Source: Flavobacteriales bacterium UBA1993
GTDB taxonomy: Bacteria; Bacteroidota; Bacteroidia; Flavobacteriales_G; Salibacteraceae
Assembly (NCBI GenBank): GCA_002336485.1
Contig: DDCZ01000060.1
Coordinates: 1 to 64,000 of the forward strand
Direction of reading: 5' to 3'
DNA length: 64,000 nt
Shown: piece after piece, positions 59,341 to 64,000 of the stretch
Position numbering within the stretch: the stretch's first letter is position 1
Layout: each line of letters begins with the position of its first letter
Notes under the pieces: model-generated
Databases searched by the model: none
What the model was told of the DNA's origin: nothing
Seen by the model: only the letters and a program-made list of their open reading frames with translations
Program-made: the position numbers and the translations under genes

Positions 59341-60201
59341 TTGAAGTTACACTATAGCATAAGCGGCGTTGGCGAACCCATTCTTTTGATTCATGGGGCA
59401 TATGTCAATTCAGATATTTGGCACTATCAGCAGGTTTATTTCAAAAAGCATTTTAAGGTTATAAACGTTGACTTGCGAGGCCATGGCCAAACGCCGGCTT
59501 CTGAACTCCCAGAATACTCGGTGGGTACATTCGGTGAGGATCTGGTGCATTTAATGGATGAGCTGCATCTCAAAAAGACGACGATTTTTGGTCTATCCTT
59601 AGGAGCTATGGTTGCGCAATATATGGCAGCTAATTATCCCAGTAGAGTCAACGGTATCGTGCTTGTCGGTGCTACGGCCTCCCTGCGACTCAACCTGTTA
59701 GAGCGTGTGGTAACCACATTTATTTTCCCTAAATGGGTGGCCATGAAATTATTCAGCCGTTTGGAAACGCGAGAGTTTATGAAAATCTCATTTGCGCTCA
59801 CATGGTTTATGCTAGGTAACAAATGGCTCGGAAATAATCAAACGCGTGAAAAAATTCGCGGGGCAATTATTCAAGTTCCACGTGAGGAGTTGAAGAAAAT
59901 ATACAATGCTATTCACTCTTTTAGGAAGCAGAATTTGGATTCAGGAGATTACCCAGTTCTCCTAATTAATGGTGAAAACGACTCTCCCGTCATTCATAGA
60001 CATACACGTTATCTAAACAAGAAAATTGGCGCACGTGCTTCACAGCTTGAAATTAAAACTGCAGGTCATGCATGCAACCATGATCAGCCACTGATCTTTA
60101 ATCAACTCGTATTTGATTGGTTGGTTGACAACAATCTCGCTCAAGTCAATTACTCCTACGAGAAAACCAAAGAAACCGCCATTAGCCTCGGCGTCGGATA
60201 A
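59341..60201 (+). CDS. Alpha/beta-fold hydrolase
   Basis: A 286-residue alpha/beta hydrolase. The oxyanion HG motif (LLIHGAYVNSDIW), nucleophile S86 (GLSLGAM), Asp in VLLINGENDSPV and His in KTAGHACNHDQP form the catalytic triad. Substrate not predictable from sequence. The start is TTG at 59341 (TTG AAG TTA CAC) with a hairpin just upstream; no in-frame ATG gives a complete N-terminus. Lies downstream of ilvE on the same strand with a 55-nt gap. Confidence 0.85.
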   Translation: MKLHYSISGVGEPILLIHGAYVNSDIWHYQQVYFKKHFKVINVDLRGHGQTPASELPEYSVGTFGEDLVHLMDELHLKKTTIFGLSLGAMVAQYMAANYPSRVNGIVLVGATASLRLNLLERVVTTFIFPKWVAMKLFSRLETREFMKISFALTWFMLGNKWLGNNQTREKIRGAIIQVPREELKKIYNAIHSFRKQNLDSGDYPVLLINGENDSPVIHRHTRYLNKKIGARASQLEIKTAGHACNHDQPLIFNQLVFDWLVDNNLAQVNYSYEKTKETAISLGVG

Positions 60202-60225
60202 TTCGCAAGGTCGTTGTACACAATA

Positions 60226-60267
60226 ATGAAAATATTAGTCGTTACAGGAAGTACATTTACCCGATAA
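60226..60267 (+). CDS. Thirteen-codon mini-ORF coupled to the small lipoprotein
   Basis: ATG AAA ATA TTA ... CGA TAA encodes MKILVVTGSTFTR and ends in TAATG, sharing one A with the start of the lipoprotein gene. The arrangement suggests translational coupling or a leader peptide. It resembles the first strand of an NAD-binding Rossmann gene, so it might be a relic. It is too short to be confident. Confidence 0.25.
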   Translation: MKILVVTGSTFTR

Positions 60268-60458
60268 TGAAATTGAGATTAAGCTTGTTTGTGGTATCCG
60301 CGTTTTGCATTAGTTGCAACCAGTGTTATGAGTGCACAACACAAACAGATTTTGGCCCAGTCACGCAAGACATTTGTGGCCGAAAAAGTGATATAAGCCC
60401 CTTGGTTAAACACTTAGAGACGGATACTATTGCTCCTTGGACATGTGAAAAGCAGTAA
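60267..60458 (+). CDS. Small lipoprotein
   Basis: A 63-residue protein with a lipoprotein signal (MKLRLSLFVVSAFCISC, lipobox CISC) and a 46-residue mature part with four further cysteines (CYECTT, DICGRK, WTCEKQ). The short C-rich mature chain (NQCYECTTQTDFGPVTQDIC) resembles small Bacteroidota lipoproteins of unknown function. It follows the 13-codon mini-ORF through a TAATG junction and its stop is 1 nt from the convergent DUF349 stop. Confidence 0.65.
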   Translation: MKLRLSLFVVSAFCISCNQCYECTTQTDFGPVTQDICGRKSDISPLVKHLETDTIAPWTCEKQ

Positions 60459-60459
60459 C

Positions 60460-62220
60460 CTAGCTCTCCTCGTTTTCTTCAACCGCCTCCTCTACTGAGA
60501 CGTTCTTACGTTTAACATCTTTGATCATTAAATCAATCTGCTTTCGTTTGGCGCGCCACTTTCCAACCTCTTTTTGCGCTTCCTCAATACGATCAAGTAA
60601 ATCCTTTTTAAGCGGATTTGTGTCATCTGAATACTTGAAAAATCCGAGTTTATCCTCCAGCATCAAGACTGCAACCTCGGATTCCTTGATCTTCTTTTGA
60701 AGGTTTCTACGTTCATCAGTCAAGCCTGATTCGGGATCTTCTTTAGCAGAGAGATTATCGAGTTTGTTTTTAAATTCCTTTTCGGCAATATCTGCTTTTG
60801 AAATTCCCAACTCACCGTAAGCCTTCGACACTGCGGCATTGAAGGCAGAGTTCACTTTGGAACTAAATTTTTCTGGAACCGCGCCAACTACATTCCATTT
60901 TTGTTTCCATTCTTCTATTAGCGACTCACCTTTTGACTTAATATCCCCCTCAAGTGACTTGGCAAAGAACACGAGCAACTCCTCTTTTTTATGAAGGTTA
61001 TCCTTTAGATTCTGTTCTTGCTGTTTTGCTTCCTCTTTTTTACGATTAAAAAACGCATCGCAATAACCTCTAAATTCTTTGAAGAGACGATACTCTTCTT
61101 GCGGCAACAATCGACCGGCCTCTTTCCATTGCCTCTGAAGGTGCTTGAGTTGATTGGCCACCTCACCCACGTTTTCGTCTTGGTAAACGGCTTTTGCCTT
61201 CTCAATAAGTGCCTTCTTCTTTTCCTTTATCTCAGCAAACTTATTATTGCTCTCCTTGAGATATGCCGCGCGTTTTTCAAAAAAATCATCACACACAGCA
61301 CGAAATTCCTTCCAAATAGCATCATTGTGTTTCCGTCCAGAATATCCAATATGCTTCCATTCCTTTTGGAGGTCAATTAACTGTTTCGTCGCTTTTTGGA
61401 CCATTTTCATCTCGCCAATTTCCACAGCAGCCACCACAAAGGCCTTGGCGATAATTTCCTTTTTCTTGGTTAGATTTTCGTCGTGATCTGCGCGAACGGA
61501 CTTTCTATGCTCTCGTATTCGCTCAAAAATCTCATTAACAGACTCCTTAAATTGATTTCGAATCTTCTCCCACTCCTCCTTAAACGTAGGACCGATTTCG
61601 TCCCATTCATCCAGATATTTGTGAACTAAAAAGTCTAATTGATTGATTGACTTCTCATCTTTTAGAAGTTTAATCTTCTCGATTATCTCCAATTTGAGCT
61701 CTTGGTTCTTCTTGAGATCATTAATCTGAAGCTCGCGATAGATATTTATGTTGTAGTAAAACTGTTCGATTAGTCGACTGTATTCGGCCTGTAAATCTCT
61801 TCTTGACGCAGATGGAGCTGGACCTATTTCATTCCATTTTTGTTTGATCGCGTTAAATCGAGCGTAGGCCTTTGCAATGTTCTCCTCATCCTTTATTAGG
61901 GTATCAAGTTCACTAATAAGGTCCTTTTTCTCCTTTAGATTTAGCTCAAGTTCTTCAGCTTTCGCCTTTTCAATCGCCTTTTTTTGCTCGAAATAGCTCT
62001 GAAGTAGGGTGCGATATTCCCTGTCCTCTGGGGTATCTTGATACTCAAACTCCTCCTCACTTTCGGGCTCAGGCTCGAAGCTTGACTGCTGCTCTTTCAA
62101 TGTTAAATCATAGGCTGCTTTGTACGCCGCCTGTATCTCATCAATTTTCGCTTTGTTCAATTCGAACGGATCGTGCGACACCAATTCTCTTAATTGGTCT
62201 ATAGTTTCTTGCTTAGACAT
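60460..62220 (-). CDS. DUF349 domain protein, long coiled coil
   Basis: A 586-residue cytosolic protein made almost wholly of charged helices. At least five repeats of about 70-75 residues share W...IG/AG motifs (KWNEIGPAP, EWDEIGPTFKEEW, EWKHIGYSGRKHND, QWKEAGRLLPQEEY, KWNVVGAVP), the DUF349 pattern. The first 75 residues and the C-terminus are acidic. Members are poorly understood. The start is ATG 62220; its 3' end is 1 nt from the lipoprotein stop. A TATTTTTG box at 62247-62240 could be the promoter. Confidence 0.9.
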   Translation of the reverse strand: MSKQETIDQLRELVSHDPFELNKAKIDEIQAAYKAAYDLTLKEQQSSFEPEPESEEEFEYQDTPEDREYRTLLQSYFEQKKAIEKAKAEELELNLKEKKDLISELDTLIKDEENIAKAYARFNAIKQKWNEIGPAPSASRRDLQAEYSRLIEQFYYNINIYRELQINDLKKNQELKLEIIEKIKLLKDEKSINQLDFLVHKYLDEWDEIGPTFKEEWEKIRNQFKESVNEIFERIREHRKSVRADHDENLTKKKEIIAKAFVVAAVEIGEMKMVQKATKQLIDLQKEWKHIGYSGRKHNDAIWKEFRAVCDDFFEKRAAYLKESNNKFAEIKEKKKALIEKAKAVYQDENVGEVANQLKHLQRQWKEAGRLLPQEEYRLFKEFRGYCDAFFNRKKEEAKQQEQNLKDNLHKKEELLVFFAKSLEGDIKSKGESLIEEWKQKWNVVGAVPEKFSSKVNSAFNAAVSKAYGELGISKADIAEKEFKNKLDNLSAKEDPESGLTDERRNLQKKIKESEVAVLMLEDKLGFFKYSDDTNPLKKDLLDRIEEAQKEVGKWRAKRKQIDLMIKDVKRKNVSVEEAVEENEES

Positions 62221-62294
62221 GGTTCCCCTTGTTAGAAAACAAAAATAGCCGTCTGTTATGGTTAATCTGTACTTATGTGAAACATTGTTGAGAT

Positions 62295-62302
62295 TACCTT
62301 TG
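62295..62302 (+). promoter_or_regulatory. Candidate -7 promoter box for the C45-type hydrolase gene
   Basis: TACCTTTG matches TAnnTTTG exactly only 10 nt before the ATG, so the transcript would have a very short leader. No good -33 element is visible. Confidence 0.35.
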
Positions 62303-62312
62303 CCTTGCCAAT

Positions 62313-63308
62313 ATGCTAATTGTCCCTATTACTTCCTTTGACCTAAGCGTTCACCCTGAAAAATGGGAGACGTTTTTTAATCGAACCTGGCCGTTTTATA
62401 AGGCTTGGTTTTTAAAGGAAGGGCCAACCGCGCGTCCAGGATACCTGACGTCTTTAGGCGCTTTTGAAAAGCACTTTCCAGAATTGGTTGATACGTACAA
62501 ATCACTTTGCGAACAAATAGGCGGTGGTGACCTTGCATCTAGGTATCTGAGCATGTACTCTCCCCCACCATACATGAGTGGCTGCAGCCAGCTGGCATGG
62601 GTCAAAGACGTTCCGCTTCTCATAAGAAACTACGACTACAGTCCTAGATATTTCGAGGGTGCGTTTGTAAAAACCAATTGGTTGAAACCCGTAATGGGAA
62701 TGACCGATTGCAATTGGGGACTGTTGGATGGAGTGAACGAAGACGGACTCTGTGCTTCCCTAACCTTTGGAGGACGACGAATTACAGGCATTGGCTTTGG
62801 TATTCCTCTGATTGTAAGATATTGTTTAGAAACATGTTCAACCACGGCGGAGGCAATCGAAAAGCTCATGGAAATTCCTGCGCACATGGCTTATAACATC
62901 ACCCTTTTGGATGCAAATCTGGACTACGCCACCATATTCTTTGTTCCTGGCGGGCCCAATCAATTGACGCGCATGGCCGTTGGCACGAATCACCAGAATG
63001 AGGTAAACTGGTCTGATTATGCCATCATGACTCAAACTGTGGAACGACGAGCTTTGCTTGATGCAGCGCTTCTCAATCCAGCAGAAACGGCCGATTCGAT
63101 TATTCATAAATTTCTACAACCACCGCTTTTCAATACTGCTTATGAAAAGGCTTTTGGCACTTTATACACCGCCATTTACTCGCCAGTGACGAAGGGAGTT
63201 ACCCTAATGTGGCAATCTAAAAAGATCCACCAAACCCTTGGTGACTTCAAGGAGCACAAGCACAAAATCAAATTAAGAGCGAATGCCAATAGGCTATTAG
63301 CCACCTGA
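62313..63308 (+). CDS. C45-type Ntn-hydrolase / acyltransferase
   Basis: A 331-residue protein of the peptidase C45 group (acyl-coenzyme A:6-aminopenicillanic acid acyltransferase-like, carcinine hydrolase-like). The likely self-processing nucleophile C91 follows SPPPYMSG (motif GCSQLAWV), and LLIRNYDYSP, DGVNEDGLCASLTFGG and the later beta-rich part fit the Ntn fold. It may hydrolyse an amide or transfer an acyl group; substrate unknown. It starts at ATG 62313 with no signal peptide, so it is cytosolic. Stop 2 nt from the convergent miaE stop. Confidence 0.8.
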   Translation: MLIVPITSFDLSVHPEKWETFFNRTWPFYKAWFLKEGPTARPGYLTSLGAFEKHFPELVDTYKSLCEQIGGGDLASRYLSMYSPPPYMSGCSQLAWVKDVPLLIRNYDYSPRYFEGAFVKTNWLKPVMGMTDCNWGLLDGVNEDGLCASLTFGGRRITGIGFGIPLIVRYCLETCSTTAEAIEKLMEIPAHMAYNITLLDANLDYATIFFVPGGPNQLTRMAVGTNHQNEVNWSDYAIMTQTVERRALLDAALLNPAETADSIIHKFLQPPLFNTAYEKAFGTLYTAIYSPVTKGVTLMWQSKKIHQTLGDFKEHKHKIKLRANANRLLAT

Positions 63309-63310
63309 GA

Positions 63311-63892
63311 TTAGCCATGAATCTCCTGCTTTACTCCGAACTTCTTTATGACTACGGCCTCATATTCAAGAAAGTCTTCCCATTTCTTATCCACATCTAA
63401 TATGCCATCGCCAAATTTCCGAGCAAATTGCAGAAACATAGTATAATGCATGGCTTCACTTTTCATTAAATCTCCGTAAAAGGTCTTCAATTCCTCCTCT
63501 TGCAGGCCTTCTGAAAGCACCCTAAACCGTTCGCAGCTGCGGGCTTCAATCATTGCTGCAAGAAGTAAACTATCAACCATCTGACGAATACGATCGCCGC
63601 CTTTAAAGAACTTACGCAGCTCTCCTACATACAGATCCTTTCGATCGCGTCCCAAACTGCACCCACGTTTCTTCATCTGCTCCATCACCATTTGAAAGTG
63701 CTCCATTTCTTCAATGGCAAGGGCTGACATGGCATCTACTAGATCCGGATATTCAGGATATTGAATAATGAAGGAGATCGCCGAACTCGCAGCTTTTTGC
63801 TCGCAATATGCGTGATCGGTTAAAATCTCGTTTATATTCTTTTCAGCAATGTTTACCCATCTAGGATCGGTAGGGAGTTTAAGTCGAAGCAT
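63311..63892 (-). CDS. miaE: tRNA-(ms[2]io[6]A)-hydroxylase
   Basis: A 193-residue non-haem di-iron monooxygenase of the MiaE type that hydroxylates the isopentenyl side chain of ms2i6A37 in tRNA. The ferritin-like four-helix bundle has the carboxylate and His ligands in IEEMEHFQMVMEQM, MIEARSCERFRVL and KSEAMHYTMFLQFA. It acts after MiaA and MiaB. Starts at ATG 63892; the 108 nt up to the window end hold nothing I recognise. Confidence 0.93.
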   Translation of the reverse strand: MLRLKLPTDPRWVNIAEKNINEILTDHAYCEQKAASSAISFIIQYPEYPDLVDAMSALAIEEMEHFQMVMEQMKKRGCSLGRDRKDLYVGELRKFFKGGDRIRQMVDSLLLAAMIEARSCERFRVLSEGLQEEELKTFYGDLMKSEAMHYTMFLQFARKFGDGILDVDKKWEDFLEYEAVVIKKFGVKQEIHG

Positions 63893-64000
63893 GAATTAAT
63901 ATTTTTCGCAAAGTTAATTGCCTTCAACCACTTACCCATTCAAGTCAACTGCGATATTTGCCACTCTTGACACCAAGAAGATTCATATTACTCCTTATCC

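Noticed and set aside
62396..62623. Minus-strand frame over the C45-type hydrolase
   Set aside because: It is a shadow of the plus-strand gene, which has an intact domain and nucleophile.
1..64000. CRISPR array, insertion sequence, integrase, prophage, tRNA or rRNA
   Set aside because: No regularly spaced direct repeats, no transposase or integrase motifs, and no cloverleaf or rRNA stretch were seen on either strand.

Overview
This 64 kb window is a chromosomal segment of a member of the Bacteroidota, most likely class Flavobacteriia (order Flavobacteriales; a Cryomorphaceae/Schleiferiaceae/Crocinitomicaceae-like lineage would fit, but this was not tested). The evidence is the gene content. 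It has type IX secretion (T9SS) genes (porQ, PorP/SprF), both type A and type B T9SS C-terminal sorting domains, a complete MoxR-DUF58-BatA/B/C/D/E cluster, the serC/serA/DUF1015 cluster, long-form IspH, type-B ribosomal protein L31, and several upstream boxes of the Bacteroidota TAnnTTTG type. No tRNA, rRNA, insertion sequence, prophage, CRISPR array or defence island was seen. The window reads as ordinary, compact core chromosome with lineage-specific secreted proteins between the housekeeping genes.

Layout. (1) 1-3.4 kb: a partial secreted coiled-coil protein, three small unrecognised or TPR secreted proteins, a TRL-like lipoprotein, a candidate small RNA or long leader, and a DUF1883 protein. 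(2) 3.5-11 kb: ispH, cmk, porQ, a lone receiver-domain protein, lon, a GlmU-like nucleotidyltransferase, rpmE2. (3) 11-15 kb: a beta-helix lipoprotein, a CoA-binding protein, an XRE/S24 regulator, a winged-helix regulator with a membrane protein. (4) 14.8-21.7 kb: a T9SS module of a 1270-residue type-B-CTD protein, a PorP/SprF protein and a TPR/PD40/OmpA-like protein. (5) 21.7-32.4 kb: RNA methyltransferase, M23 peptidase, stand-alone MoxR ATPase, DUF1223 lipoprotein, two paralogous lipoproteins, htpG, and a large secreted M4 metalloprotease with a T9SS type A tail. (6) 32.6-40.2 kb: a PD40 protein with four tandem beta-sandwich repeats, a TPR/SPOR protein, a membrane endonuclease/phosphatase-family protein, yggS, a small secreted protein, a LytTR response regulator. 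(7) 40.3-44.4 kb: serC - (Ala/Lys-rich secreted protein) - serA - DUF1015. (8) 44.5-49.7 kb: recF - DUF721 - FAD oxidoreductase - single-Cys thioredoxin - EGF-like lipoprotein, then a TPR membrane protein, ribH, a MazG-like hydrolase. (9) 49.9-58.1 kb: moxR - DUF58 - DUF4381-like - batA - batB - batC - batD - batE, tightly overlapping. (10) 58.2-64 kb: ilvE, alpha/beta hydrolase, small lipoprotein, DUF349 protein, C45-type Ntn hydrolase, miaE.

How the genes fit together. Envelope biogenesis dominates: PorQ, PorP/SprF and the OmpA-like protein belong to T9SS/gliding-type machinery, and the type A and B CTD proteins are its likely cargo. The Bat cluster is a membrane-associated AAA+/VWA/TPR assembly. 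The PD40, SPOR and lipoprotein genes fill the periplasm and outer membrane. Serine synthesis, isoprenoid, riboflavin and branched-chain amino acid genes form the metabolic part.

The most notable structural property is that nine of eleven convergent gene pairs meet with their stop codons overlapping or no more than 3 nt apart, leaving no room for a terminator. I found no clearly new multi-gene system. The best candidates for something undescribed are the roughly 200-nt terminator-ended transcript candidate near 2.7-2.9 kb, the cluster of small secreted proteins at 1-2.4 kb, the A-B-A-B repeat protein with a nearby palindromic operator candidate, and the extra coiled-coil protein inside the serine operon.
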